63,349 nucleotides of DNA from Xylanibacter ruminicola (GTDB taxonomy: Bacteria > Bacteroidota > Bacteroidia > Bacteroidales > Bacteroidaceae). Location of the stretch: positions 1 through 63,349 of the forward strand of contig SUYC01000018.1 in assembly GCA_015060625.1 (NCBI GenBank), in the 5' to 3' direction. The notes under the pieces were generated by a model. It searched no databases and was not told where the DNA came from. It was given only the letters and a program-made list of their open reading frames with translations. The translations under genes were made by a program, and so were the position numbers. Shown one piece after another: positions 26,937 through 36,658 of the stretch (its first letter is position 1; the number at the start of each line of letters is the position of its first letter).

Positions 26937-28970
26937 ATGAAAAGATTTTTAACAATGATGACGATGGCATCTGTTTCAATGATGATGATGGCTCAGACTG
27001 AGCTCGGATCTGGCTTGAACGAGGCCGACTTCAACAAGAATGTTCGTCCTGGTGACGACTTCTATGAGTACGCCTGTGGTGGTTGGATGAAGAACAACCC
27101 ACTGCCCGCAGCCTATTCTCGCTATGGTAGTTTCGATCGTTTGCAGGAGGAAAACGACAAACGCATCAACGGTATCCTGAAGGAGTTGCAGAGCAATACC
27201 TATGCAAAGGGCACTATCGAGCAGAAATTGAGCGATTTTTATAAACTGGCAATGGACTCTACACGCCGTAACAAGGAAGGCGTTGCACCCGTTATGCCGC
27301 TGATTAAGAAGCTTGAGGCTGCTAAAACCGTCAAGCAGTTGCTGGCTATCCAGCTTGAACAGGCTCCTTACGGCGAGCAGGAGTTCTTCTATGCAGGTTT
27401 TGGTGCTGATGAGAAGAATGCTACTCAGAACATTCTGAGTGTTTATCAGAGCGGACTCTCACTCGGTCAGAAGGAATACTATCTGGACAACGATAAGGCC
27501 ACAGCCAATATCCGTGAGGCATTTAAGAAGCATGTGGTGAAAATGTTCCAGCTGTTTGGCTTCAGCAAGAGCGCTGCTACCAAGAAGATGCAGAACATCA
27601 TGAAGGTTGAGACTGCACTTGCCAAGGTCAGCAAGAGCCGTACTGAGCTCCGCGATCCCGAGGCTAACTATAATAAGATGACTCTGAAGGAGTTTGAGAA
27701 CAGATATCCTAATCTTCCACTCGTTAAGGTGATGAATGCCAAGGGTATCGATACTAAGTACCTGCAGGAGATGGTTGTAGGGCAGCCCGACTTCCTGGCT
27801 GGCGCCAACAAACTGGTTGGCAGCATCAAGCCAGCTGAGTATCGCGACGTGATGGAGTGGGGATTTATCAGCGGTGCGGCCAACTACCTGAACGATGCTA
27901 CAGTAGCCGAGAACTTCGACTTCAATGGTAAGATTCTCTCTGGACGTAAGGAGAATTTCCCTCTGTGGAAGCGTAGCACCAGTCAGGTGGAGCGCGTGAT
28001 GGGTGAGGCTCTTGGTAAGATTTATGCCGAGAAGTACTTCCCTGAGGCAGCCAAGCAGCGTATGCTCACCCTGATTAAGAACCTGCAGATTGCCCTCGGC
28101 GAGCGTATTGCCGCTCAGAGCTGGATGGACGACAGCACAAAGGTTAATGCCCTGCTGAAGTTGAATTCTTTCTATGTAAAAGTAGGTTATCCCGATAAGT
28201 GGACCGACCTTTCTAAGTTGGAGATTGATCCTGCGAAATCTTTTTACGACAATATGCAGGCTTGTGCTAAGTTCTGGCAGGCTTGGAATATTGAGCATAC
28301 CGTCGGAAAACCCGTGGATCGCGATGATTGGCACATGACGCCACAGACCGTCAATGCTTATTATAATCCAACTACTAATGAGATATGTTTTCCTGCAGGT
28401 ATCTTGCAGTATCCTTTCTTTGATATGAGTGCTGATGATGCCTTTAACTATGGCGCTATCGGTGTGGTAATTGGTCATGAGATGACACACGGATTCGATG
28501 ACCAGGGACGCCAGTTTGATAAGGATGGAAATATGCACGACTGGTGGAAAGAGGCAGATGGAAAGAACTTTACAGAGCGTACAGATAAGTATGCCGATTT
28601 CTTTAGCGCTATCAAAGTGCTGCCCGACCTGAACGGTAATGGTCGTCTTACTCTGGGTGAAAACCTGGCCGACCATGGTGGTCTGCAGGTTGCATGGGCT
28701 GCCTATAAGAACGCCACTAAGCGTAATCCTCTGGGTGAGAAGAACGGACTTACAGCCGATCAGCGTTTCTTCCATGCTTATGCAGGCGTATGGGCTGCAA
28801 ACATCACCGAAGCCGAAATCCGCAACCGTACCAAGAGTGATCCTCATTCATTGGGTCGTTGGCGTGTTAATGGCGCATTGCCTCACATCGATGCCTGGTA
28901 TGAGGCTTTTGGCGTGAAAGAGGGCGACAAAATGTTTATTCCTAAGCAGGAACGCCTCGAATTGTGGTAA
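26937..28970 (+). CDS. M13-family zinc metallopeptidase (neprilysin/PepO type)
   Basis: 677 residues: signal peptide (MKRFLTMMTMASVSMMMMA), a long helical N-terminal domain, and the catalytic domain with VIGHEMTHGFDDQG (two His ligands and catalytic Glu, near residue 515) and ENLADHGGLQVA (third ligand Glu). The C-terminus (KMFIPKQERLELW) matches the family end with the conserved terminal Trp. It cleaves peptides outside the cytoplasm; a lipid anchor is not evident. It starts 13 nt after the ABC-F gene. Confidence 0.95.
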   Translation: MKRFLTMMTMASVSMMMMAQTELGSGLNEADFNKNVRPGDDFYEYACGGWMKNNPLPAAYSRYGSFDRLQEENDKRINGILKELQSNTYAKGTIEQKLSDFYKLAMDSTRRNKEGVAPVMPLIKKLEAAKTVKQLLAIQLEQAPYGEQEFFYAGFGADEKNATQNILSVYQSGLSLGQKEYYLDNDKATANIREAFKKHVVKMFQLFGFSKSAATKKMQNIMKVETALAKVSKSRTELRDPEANYNKMTLKEFENRYPNLPLVKVMNAKGIDTKYLQEMVVGQPDFLAGANKLVGSIKPAEYRDVMEWGFISGAANYLNDATVAENFDFNGKILSGRKENFPLWKRSTSQVERVMGEALGKIYAEKYFPEAAKQRMLTLIKNLQIALGERIAAQSWMDDSTKVNALLKLNSFYVKVGYPDKWTDLSKLEIDPAKSFYDNMQACAKFWQAWNIEHTVGKPVDRDDWHMTPQTVNAYYNPTTNEICFPAGILQYPFFDMSADDAFNYGAIGVVIGHEMTHGFDDQGRQFDKDGNMHDWWKEADGKNFTERTDKYADFFSAIKVLPDLNGNGRLTLGENLADHGGLQVAWAAYKNATKRNPLGEKNGLTADQRFFHAYAGVWAANITEAEIRNRTKSDPHSLGRWRVNGALPHIDAWYEAFGVKEGDKMFIPKQERLELW

Positions 28971-28996
28971 ATTACATCAAAAAAATAAGATTTTTT

Positions 28997-29030
28997 CCGT
29001 CGTAAATGTAAATTTACGGCGGTTTTTTTT
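28997..29030 (+). terminator. Intrinsic terminator after the M13 peptidase gene
   Basis: An 11-bp stem (CCGTCGTAAAT / ATTTACGGCGG, one G-T pair), loop GTAA, followed by eight T. It separates the peptidase from the signalling module downstream. Confidence 0.88.
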
Positions 29031-29058
29031 GTTTGATTCATTTTTTTTTTTAACTTTG
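29028..29058 (+). promoter_or_regulatory. Promoter of the kinase/AAA/FHA/phosphatase module
   Basis: TTTG at 29028-29031 and TAACTTTG at 29051-29058, 19 nt apart, 31 nt before the first gene. No other consensus promoter was noticed up to 41877, so one long transcript is possible. Confidence 0.65.
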
Positions 29059-29089
29059 CACCTAACTTAAGTTTAAAATTCCAACAACG

Positions 29090-30013
29090 ATGAACGATAT
29101 TACACAAAACCCAGATCGTATGAGTCGAAGTGCTGAACCGCTTTATCGCGAGCATTCAGCACAACAGCCTCAGTATCAGCAAGCCATGCAGGCTAACACG
29201 GCCAATGGAATCCAATGTCCTCATTGCGGCACCTTAAACGAGCCCGAAGCACTCTTCTGCGCTTCGTGCGGCGAACCTATCGGTATGGCCACCTGTCCTT
29301 ATTGCGGGGCAGCTGTCGATGCCGACGCCGACTTCTGTGAGAGTTGTCGCCACTATATCCGTAAGGACGTGTGCTCATTCTGTGGCTCCTATCTTCATGG
29401 CGCCGAAGCCTACTGCCCTGAGTGTGGTAATCCTGTAGGTGGAATCGATTGTCCCGTTTGTGGTACTCATAATGATTTCTCATTCTGCAAACAGTGTGGT
29501 ACTGCACTAACTGAAGAGGCACGCCTGTTGAAGGAAAAAGTGATGGAGATGCCCGAATATCAGCAGATGCAGAAACTGGCCGAAGAGTTACAGAAACTGG
29601 ATTTGCAGATGCCTTATGTGACCGAGAAGGATAAGGAGCGCGACCGTAAGAGTCAGGAATTGCGCCAGCGTGTGCTCATGTTGTTAGCTCAGGATCGTGG
29701 ACTGGATCGTGTAGATGCCAACCTGACCGATCATAAGGTCATGAGCAAAGCCGAATACGACAAGAAAAAGCAGGAGCGTATGGAAATGCTGTCGCGACTG
29801 TTAGATCAGATGGCACAGCTGCCTCAGGAAAAACCTGCCCAGGTACGTAACTATGCGATGGCCTGCAAGCCTCAGGGAGTACGCCTGGCTTGGCAGTGCA
29901 ACTTCAAGCATGCGCTCCACTCAAGTCCATGCGGATGTGCTAAGCCACAGATGGGCGGAAAATGGATTATACTTGGTAAGGGAACAAAAAAAGAAATTAA
30001 AGACGATATCTAA
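29090..30013 (+). CDS. Multi-zinc-ribbon protein, first gene of the signalling module
   Basis: 307 residues. Residues about 43-145 hold four CxxC-x(n)-CxxC zinc ribbons (CPHC...CASC, CPYC...CESC, CSFC...CPEC, CPVC...CKQC). A charged helical region (about 148-250) probably forms a coiled coil, and the C-terminus has additional Cys (MACKPQ, WQCNF, SPCGCAKPQ) that may make another metal site. No enzymatic motif is visible. The stop overlaps the kinase start (TAATG). Likely a scaffold or binding subunit for the proteins encoded downstream, two of which also carry zinc ribbons. No known function. Confidence 0.82.
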   Translation: MNDITQNPDRMSRSAEPLYREHSAQQPQYQQAMQANTANGIQCPHCGTLNEPEALFCASCGEPIGMATCPYCGAAVDADADFCESCRHYIRKDVCSFCGSYLHGAEAYCPECGNPVGGIDCPVCGTHNDFSFCKQCGTALTEEARLLKEKVMEMPEYQQMQKLAEELQKLDLQMPYVTEKDKERDRKSQELRQRVLMLLAQDRGLDRVDANLTDHKVMSKAEYDKKKQERMEMLSRLLDQMAQLPQEKPAQVRNYAMACKPQGVRLAWQCNFKHALHSSPCGCAKPQMGGKWIILGKGTKKEIKDDI

Positions 30014-33000
30014 TGAGTACGGATCGAACTCCACAAAATAATGTAAACGGAAACGAAGAGTTGAACGTAGATAAGACCGTACGCGCAACTAACTTTGATT
30101 TCCAGCAGGCTGCTTCTTCGCAGGAAAATGAGTCCGACAAACCACTTGACGGCACCATCCGCATTGATATGCCAAAGATGGAGGCCCCAAAGCCTGCAGC
30201 TCCAAAGCCGCTCGACGGTACGGTGCGTGCCCCCGGCATCAATCAGCCGATTGCACCCCGACCAGTAGCTCCAAAGCCGCTCGACGGTACGGTGCGTGCC
30301 CCCGGCATCAATCAGCCGATTGCACCACAGCCTGCTGCCCCTAAACCAGTAGCTCCTCAGTCTGCAGCGCCAGCAATGGGGCGCACCGTTCGCGGTGCCC
30401 AACCCCAACCTCAGGCACAGGCCCGTCCCAACGTAAATATATCGATTATCTCATCGGTCAACAATGTCGATCGAGCCAAGAAACAGCGCTTGCAGCGTAA
30501 TCTGAAAGATGAGAATATCTATACGCTGAAAGGACAGGAGTATCGTCGCATTTCGGTGCTGAGTGAGAATACGGGCGAGGCCGAGGTATTCCTGGTTGAG
30601 AAAGACCGTAAGGAGTACGTATTGAAGGTGTATTATCCCAACTTCGATGTGAACCGTAAGATATTGCAGACGGTGCTGAACTTCGATTTTGAGATGGTGG
30701 TAAAGGTGTACGACTTTGGTAAGACCTATATCGAAGGAAAGCATCGTTACTACGAGCTGATGGAGTACCTGAGAGGTGGCTCGATGGCCGAATACCATCT
30801 GGGGGGCGATATGGACAAGTTCCGTCGTATAGCCCTGCAGAGTGCCGCAGCTTTGGCCTACTGTCATCAGCTCAGAATCCTGCACAAGGATATCAAGCCC
30901 GGTAACTTCTTCTTCCGTGATAAGGACCATAACGAACTGGTTCTGGGCGACTTCGGTATATCGAGTATGCTGGAGGAAGATGGTAAGTCGCACAAAACCA
31001 CACAGGCCCGTACACCAATCTATGCAGCGCCCGAAATGTACGCCGACGTGATTGATGGCGTGGTTGAGATTTCGCCCAAGGCCGACTATTATTCATTAGG
31101 TATCAGCTTGATGACGCTGTGGTTGGGCGAGAGTCCGATGAGTACCAACGAACGTGTAATGATGCGCCAGAAGAACGAGGGACGCATACCACGCATGAAC
31201 GAGTTGCCAGAGCGTATCAAGCTGCTGGTTATGGGTCTGACGGTGGTTAACCCCATTAACCGCTGGGGCTACGAGCAGGTTGAGCAGTGGTTCTTAGGCG
31301 AGAGCCCGAAGGTCGATCTGTCGTCACCATTTCTGAAATACCAGAGCTTTGTTGTTGACCCAGAGCGTAACCTCGTGGCCGAGAACGTTCAGGAACTGGT
31401 GCCCATGCTTCTGGCCAACGAACGCCTGGCTATCGGTTACCTGTATAACGGTCGTATCACCCAATGGTTGGATGCTTGTGGAAACAACAAACTGAGCACC
31501 ATTGTAAAAGATATCATCTCAAAGAAATATCCTATCGACCAGCGTGCCGGACTGATGGCATCATTGTACGCGATGGATCCGGCCTATCCGTATAAGGATG
31601 TGCATGGCAGTAACTGCGAGGATATCCATGCGGTATGTATTTCGTTGTTGAGTAATCAGGACGAATATGCCATATCGCTGGCTGCACCAAACGATAACTT
31701 CTATCTTTATGTTGAAACACACACTGGTTGCGATGTCGATCGTCTGCGTTCTTATTTTAAGGATGTAGATCATAATAATAAGGAACAGGTGCGTGTGGCT
31801 ATCATGAAGATCGTGCTCGAGGTGGACCCGGAGATACCATTTATGGTAAAGCATCCATCTGCAGGTATCAACGATATCGTGAGCGCTTTCAGTCATGACG
31901 ATATTACCGAAGACGAGTGGCATAGTCTGACCGACGGACGATTGCTGGCCTGGATGTACAGCCACGAGGATCAGATGGCTTGCGAGAGTCTGCGCATCAT
32001 GACGCTGGGGCAGTCGTACTCACGAAACCTGGCTTACAAGGTTCTTTATAATCTGAATCGTGAATCGGCCTATGATCTGGCTGGTGCCTTTACTCCTGTG
32101 CAGGTAGGCGAATTGCTTAACGAGCGTTTGCACAAAGCACAAAACATGTCTGAAAAAGAGTTTGAGGAGGAGATGAAGGACTTCACAGAGCTTGACGGAC
32201 GTTTTGCTTACTATGCCCAGCTGCACGGTTGGACTGAGATGTATAATGAACATAAACGCTGCTTCGACTTTAAGAGCGATGAGAATACTGAGCGCTTAGG
32301 TGCCTACGATGTGAAAACAGCCGTGTACCGTTTCTGTCGAATCTTAGGTGTTACACCTACTTATATGATGGGCGATGGTATTGAATATGCCGATGGTCGC
32401 AATCTGCAGGCTAAGAAGATGCAGGTGTTCCGTAACGAAATCCGCAACGGATCGATGGGGCAGTGGATGGCCGTATTCTATCACGAAGATCCTAATGCCG
32501 ACTTTACAGTTGAGTATTCATACGAACATGCCATCGAGGACTGGCTGATGGCGATGGGAAAGATTGATCCATCACAGCGTTACTACAAACGCTTTGTGGA
32601 TGCCCGAGACGAAACCCAGCGCCGCGTGACCTTTGTTAAGGACAGTTGGAAGCGCGCCAAGACCAAGGAGAATATCTGGCGTTCGGCTTTCTATACCTTG
32701 AGTGGTATCTGGTTGGTATTTGTGCTGATATTCGGCGTAACTAATCCCGAGTACATCCTTACACATACCTTTATCAGTATCGGACTGCCTCTGGGTGGTA
32801 TGACAGGTTTGATAGTGGCCACTCGCTCGTTCTTTAAGGGTTACGACTTTATGTTCTCGTTCCTGTGGGGACTGGTAGGTGCGTTTACGTGCTTTATACC
32901 TATTATAATATTAAAGTATATAGGTGCATCGCATCCTATGCTGTTTAATATTGCTGTGATCGTTATCACACTTATCTACATGCTGGTGTGCCACCTTACA

Positions 33001-33339
33001 GATTTCCGTGGTGATGAGAAAGCCGACAGCCGACTGATTTCTGAGGTACTCGAAAACGATGTAAAATCAAACTTGATAGAACCACTATTCTATACCTTCA
33101 AGGCACGTTCTTATAAGTTCAAGGGCTCTAAGTTCGGCTTGCTTAACGACGTGACTGATCAGGTTCGCTCTATCAGCGGTGAGAGTGTGCTGCACTACGT
33201 GCTGTGGAGCCTTCTGATGCTGGTATTCGTGGTCTCGTTTGTGGTATTCAGCCCATCCATGCTGAACATTGCCAATCCTAACAGTCATATGAAGGAGGCA
33301 CCTGCAAGTATTATTAAGAAAATAGATAGAGACGCGTAA
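30013..33339 (+). CDS. Membrane-anchored eukaryotic-like Ser/Thr protein kinase
   Basis: 1108 residues. Residues 1-130 are a low-complexity region with five T-(V/I)-R motifs (Thr22, 48, 70, 93, 125). A kinase domain spans about 177-420: ATP Lys205 in YVLKVY, catalytic HKDIKPGN (Asp293; HRD is HKD here), DFG at Asp313, and APE in YAAPEMY. A helical region of about 460 residues with no recognised domain follows. Near residues 888-1000 there are about four membrane helices, and another at about 1059-1085 close to the C-terminus. Kinase and tail would both be cytoplasmic. Phosphatase and FHA reader are encoded in the same operon. The kinase appears catalytically intact. Confidence 0.93.
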   Translation: MSTDRTPQNNVNGNEELNVDKTVRATNFDFQQAASSQENESDKPLDGTIRIDMPKMEAPKPAAPKPLDGTVRAPGINQPIAPRPVAPKPLDGTVRAPGINQPIAPQPAAPKPVAPQSAAPAMGRTVRGAQPQPQAQARPNVNISIISSVNNVDRAKKQRLQRNLKDENIYTLKGQEYRRISVLSENTGEAEVFLVEKDRKEYVLKVYYPNFDVNRKILQTVLNFDFEMVVKVYDFGKTYIEGKHRYYELMEYLRGGSMAEYHLGGDMDKFRRIALQSAAALAYCHQLRILHKDIKPGNFFFRDKDHNELVLGDFGISSMLEEDGKSHKTTQARTPIYAAPEMYADVIDGVVEISPKADYYSLGISLMTLWLGESPMSTNERVMMRQKNEGRIPRMNELPERIKLLVMGLTVVNPINRWGYEQVEQWFLGESPKVDLSSPFLKYQSFVVDPERNLVAENVQELVPMLLANERLAIGYLYNGRITQWLDACGNNKLSTIVKDIISKKYPIDQRAGLMASLYAMDPAYPYKDVHGSNCEDIHAVCISLLSNQDEYAISLAAPNDNFYLYVETHTGCDVDRLRSYFKDVDHNNKEQVRVAIMKIVLEVDPEIPFMVKHPSAGINDIVSAFSHDDITEDEWHSLTDGRLLAWMYSHEDQMACESLRIMTLGQSYSRNLAYKVLYNLNRESAYDLAGAFTPVQVGELLNERLHKAQNMSEKEFEEEMKDFTELDGRFAYYAQLHGWTEMYNEHKRCFDFKSDENTERLGAYDVKTAVYRFCRILGVTPTYMMGDGIEYADGRNLQAKKMQVFRNEIRNGSMGQWMAVFYHEDPNADFTVEYSYEHAIEDWLMAMGKIDPSQRYYKRFVDARDETQRRVTFVKDSWKRAKTKENIWRSAFYTLSGIWLVFVLIFGVTNPEYILTHTFISIGLPLGGMTGLIVATRSFFKGYDFMFSFLWGLVGAFTCFIPIIILKYIGASHPMLFNIAVIVITLIYMLVCHLTDFRGDEKADSRLISEVLENDVKSNLIEPLFYTFKARSYKFKGSKFGLLNDVTDQVRSISGESVLHYVLWSLLMLVFVVSFVVFSPSMLNIANPNSHMKEAPASIIKKIDRDA
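30199..30326 (+). repeat. 59-bp exact tandem duplication inside the kinase gene (period 69 bp)
   Basis: Copies at 30199-30257 and 30268-30326 are identical. Each encodes AP-KPLDGTVRAPGINQPIA, so the duplication adds one T-V-R motif to the N-terminal region. Confidence 0.92.
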
Positions 33340-33346
33340 ATATAAA

Positions 33347-36300
33347 ATGGTTTGTCAGAATTGTCATAAAGAAAACAGAAGCAAAGCAAAGTTCTGTAAG
33401 TGGTGCGGACAGCAGCTTGTTACTACAGACTTGCTTGATAAGCTGGTTGGCCTCGACGAGGTGAAAAACCAGCTTAAAACCATTGTCGATACCTATACGT
33501 TTCTGCGCTCTCGTAAGGACATCTCTAATGCCCGCATCTCGCTCAACGCCATCGTGATTGGCGATACAGGTACGGGTAAAACGGTGCTGGCCGAGATTCT
33601 GCGCGACTACTTCTATCAGCACAAGATTATCGAGAAACCTCAGCTGATGATGGTGGATGCAGTAGATTACCAGCGATTCGTTGATAAATGGGATGAAAAC
33701 ATTAAGAAAGCTAAGAATGGTATATTGTTCTTCGACAATGTGCAGAAACTGTTGCCCGATAAATACTCTAACCAGGTGAATCCGCTCGACAAACTTTTTG
33801 TTGAGATGGACAAATGGGAAGATAACCCCATTGTGATTATATCCGGACTCTCGAAGGGTCTGGAGGACTTCCTGGAGAGTAATCCGGCCGTAGCCAACCG
33901 TTTTAAGTACACCTTCCGTATGACCACACCTAACTATCAGGAACTTACAGCAATATGTAAGCTGAACCTGCAGATGAAGTATGGCATACAGGAATTCTCG
34001 CCCGAAGCTGATAAACAATTATTGCGTTTCTTTAAATATCAGGTAAAGATTAAGGACGAGACTTTTGGTAACGGACACTTAGCCAATAAGACTGCCGAGA
34101 ATATTTTTACCCACTACATCAGTCGTGGTGCCAGTGCTACTAGAGTAGAGTTGAGTGATATCACGGGATATGTACCAGAGGAACGCTCGATGGAGGATAT
34201 TCTGCGAGATCTGGACAGCTATATTGGTATGGACGAGGTGAAGGCTGCTGTAAAAGAGATGGCCTACTCGGTACAAAACGCCATGCAGCGCGCCGAACGT
34301 GGATTGGGCGAGCAGGAGAAAATGTCGATGCACATTATTCTTACTGGTAATCCTGGTACAGGTAAAACCACCATTGCCCGTAAGTTGGGCGAGATTCTGG
34401 CAGCCATCGGCTATCTGGATAGCGGTCATGTCGTAGAGGTGGACCGTGCCAAAATGGTCAGTCAGTATCAGGGCGAAACACCTAAGGTCGTTGATGCGCT
34501 TTGCGATAAGGCTAAGGGCGGCATCCTGTTTGTGGATGAGGCCTATACCTTAGCACCTGTGAGTGCATCGGGCGACCGTGATGCCCAAGGCGCACAGGCT
34601 TTGGAGAAACTGATGAAGCGTATGGAGGATGATCGCGGACAGTTTATTGTGATTGCCGCTGGTTATCGCACGGAGATGGAGAACCTGTTCCGAGTGAACC
34701 CTGGATTCCGTAGCCGTTTCAACTACTTCCTCGATATCAAGGACTACTCGCCAGCCGAGCTGTTCGAGATTATGCAGGTATTCGCCAAGCAGAAGAAGTA
34801 TATCTTCTCGCCAGAAGCACAGGCACTTACTCAGAAGATGATCAAGGAGATGTACGACTCGCGCGACAAGGATTTTGCCAACGGTCGTACCATGCGTACC
34901 CTTTTCGATCAGATTTGCAAAAAGCAGGCACAGCGTCTGCAGGGGGCAAATATATCGATGATGAGCAACGAGGAGCTCATGACCATCGTACGCGAGGATA
35001 TCCCATACGATGCACCAAAGACCGTAAGCGTCGACGACTGTCTGAAGAAACTCGATGGTCTGGTTGGTCTCTCTGGTGTGAAGAAGGAGATTGCCAGCCT
35101 GACTGCTTTCCTGAACCTGCAGATAGCACGTGGCGAAACCAATACATTCCAAGGCAAACATTATGTGTTTACTGGTAACCCTGGTACGGGTAAAACAACT
35201 GTAGCCCGTATCATGGCCGATATCTTTAAAACATTAGGTGTTGTAGCCCGCGGACAGCTGGTTGAGGCCGACCGCTCTAAACTGGTAGCTGGTTTCTCGG
35301 GGCAGACGGCCATCAAGACAAACCAGTTGGTGGATCAAGCAATGGGCGGTGTACTGTTTATCGACGAGGCTTACACGTTAAAGTCGAACGATGGTGACAG
35401 CTTTGGTGCTGAGGCTATCGACACACTGCTGAAACGCTTGGAAGATGACCGTGGTAAGTTTATCTGTATCGTGGCTGGATATACCGACCAGATGCACGAC
35501 TTTATCGATACGAACCCAGGTTTGAAGAGTCGCTTTACACAAACTATCCACTTCGACGATTATACGCCCGACGAGCTCACGGAGATATTCCTGAATCTCG
35601 CATCTGGCAAGAACTTTACTATCGACAATGAGACCAAGGCTGCTATCCACCGCATGTTCGAGCAGTTGTATCTGCGCCGCGATAAGAACTTTGGTAATGC
35701 TCGTGAGGCACGCCGCATATTCAACGAGGCCGTTGAACGTCAGAGCCAGCGTCTGGTAAAACAGATGACCAGTCCCGACTTCAAGGAGAGCGACATGTTT
35801 GCGCTCACCACCGCCGACCTTCCCCTGTCGCAGGGCGAAACAGCACGTCCGCTCGATGTGGTGCTCAACGAGCTCGAAGAGTTCATTGGTATGCGCTCAG
35901 TCAAGGATTCTATCCGTCGTCTGGCCGTACAGAGCATGTTCATGAAACAGCGTGCAGCCATGGGTGCAGGCAGTGTTCAGCAAATGTCGATGAACTTTGT
36001 GCTTACGGGTAACCCAGGCACAGGTAAAACATCGATTGCCCGCAAGATGGGTGAGATTCTCCAGGCCATGGACATCCTGCCCACATCACGCGTCATCGAG
36101 GCCAGTCGTGCTACACTCGTAGGTAAGTACATGGGCGAAACACCGAAGATTGTAAACAGCATGTGCGATAAGGCCATGGGCGGTATCCTATTCATTGACG
36201 AGGCCTATACGCTGAGTGATGGAGGAGATATGTACGGCAAGGAGGCTATCGATACGCTGATGAAACGTATGGAGGACGATCGTGGTAAGTTTGTTGTTAT

Positions 36301-36652
36301 CGCAGCAGGCTATAAGGATAAGATGGAAGAATTCATGTTGATGAATGCCGGACTAGCCAGCCGATTTACACACAAGTTGCACATCGATGACTATGATCCC
36401 GACGAGCTGTTGGCTATCTACAAGCATATGGCTCAGAAGGAGCAGTACCAGTTCACGCCTGAGGCTGAGCTTAAGGCACTTGACAAGATTTATAAGATGG
36501 TACTTGCCAAGACCGAATCCTGGGGAAATGCTCGCGAAATGCGAAACCTTCTCGATTCTACCATTCAGCACCTGTCGGAACGTGTATCAGCGTTGCCGGT
36601 CGATCAGGTAACAAAGGAAACATATCAGATTATACTACCAGAAGATATTTAA
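33347..36652 (+). CDS. Zinc-ribbon protein with four CbxX/CfqX-type AAA+ domains
   Basis: 1101 residues. It begins with a zinc ribbon (CQNC...CKWC, residues 3-21) and then carries four AAA+ modules of the CbbX/SpoVK/EccA type. Walker A sites are at about residues 72 (GDTGTGKT), 334, 610 and 888 (each GNPGTGKT). The last three have full Walker B motifs (LFVDEAYTL, LFIDEAYTL twice) and Arg finger regions (RSRF, KSRF, ASRF). The first is diverged: its Walker B reads LFFDNVQKL with Asn instead of the catalytic Glu. Modules 2-4 repeat about every 277 residues. It starts 7 nt after the kinase and is probably a remodelling ATPase acting on a partner regulated by phosphorylation. Confidence 0.93.
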   Translation: MVCQNCHKENRSKAKFCKWCGQQLVTTDLLDKLVGLDEVKNQLKTIVDTYTFLRSRKDISNARISLNAIVIGDTGTGKTVLAEILRDYFYQHKIIEKPQLMMVDAVDYQRFVDKWDENIKKAKNGILFFDNVQKLLPDKYSNQVNPLDKLFVEMDKWEDNPIVIISGLSKGLEDFLESNPAVANRFKYTFRMTTPNYQELTAICKLNLQMKYGIQEFSPEADKQLLRFFKYQVKIKDETFGNGHLANKTAENIFTHYISRGASATRVELSDITGYVPEERSMEDILRDLDSYIGMDEVKAAVKEMAYSVQNAMQRAERGLGEQEKMSMHIILTGNPGTGKTTIARKLGEILAAIGYLDSGHVVEVDRAKMVSQYQGETPKVVDALCDKAKGGILFVDEAYTLAPVSASGDRDAQGAQALEKLMKRMEDDRGQFIVIAAGYRTEMENLFRVNPGFRSRFNYFLDIKDYSPAELFEIMQVFAKQKKYIFSPEAQALTQKMIKEMYDSRDKDFANGRTMRTLFDQICKKQAQRLQGANISMMSNEELMTIVREDIPYDAPKTVSVDDCLKKLDGLVGLSGVKKEIASLTAFLNLQIARGETNTFQGKHYVFTGNPGTGKTTVARIMADIFKTLGVVARGQLVEADRSKLVAGFSGQTAIKTNQLVDQAMGGVLFIDEAYTLKSNDGDSFGAEAIDTLLKRLEDDRGKFICIVAGYTDQMHDFIDTNPGLKSRFTQTIHFDDYTPDELTEIFLNLASGKNFTIDNETKAAIHRMFEQLYLRRDKNFGNAREARRIFNEAVERQSQRLVKQMTSPDFKESDMFALTTADLPLSQGETARPLDVVLNELEEFIGMRSVKDSIRRLAVQSMFMKQRAAMGAGSVQQMSMNFVLTGNPGTGKTSIARKMGEILQAMDILPTSRVIEASRATLVGKYMGETPKIVNSMCDKAMGGILFIDEAYTLSDGGDMYGKEAIDTLMKRMEDDRGKFVVIAAGYKDKMEEFMLMNAGLASRFTHKLHIDDYDPDELLAIYKHMAQKEQYQFTPEAELKALDKIYKMVLAKTESWGNAREMRNLLDSTIQHLSERVSALPVDQVTKETYQIILPEDI

Positions 36653-36658
36653 TGAAAT

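Noticed and set aside
27459..28847. 462-codon open frame opposite the M13 peptidase gene
   Set aside because: It is the antisense of a strongly conserved gene, has no family pattern and no promoter; its openness follows from codon bias.
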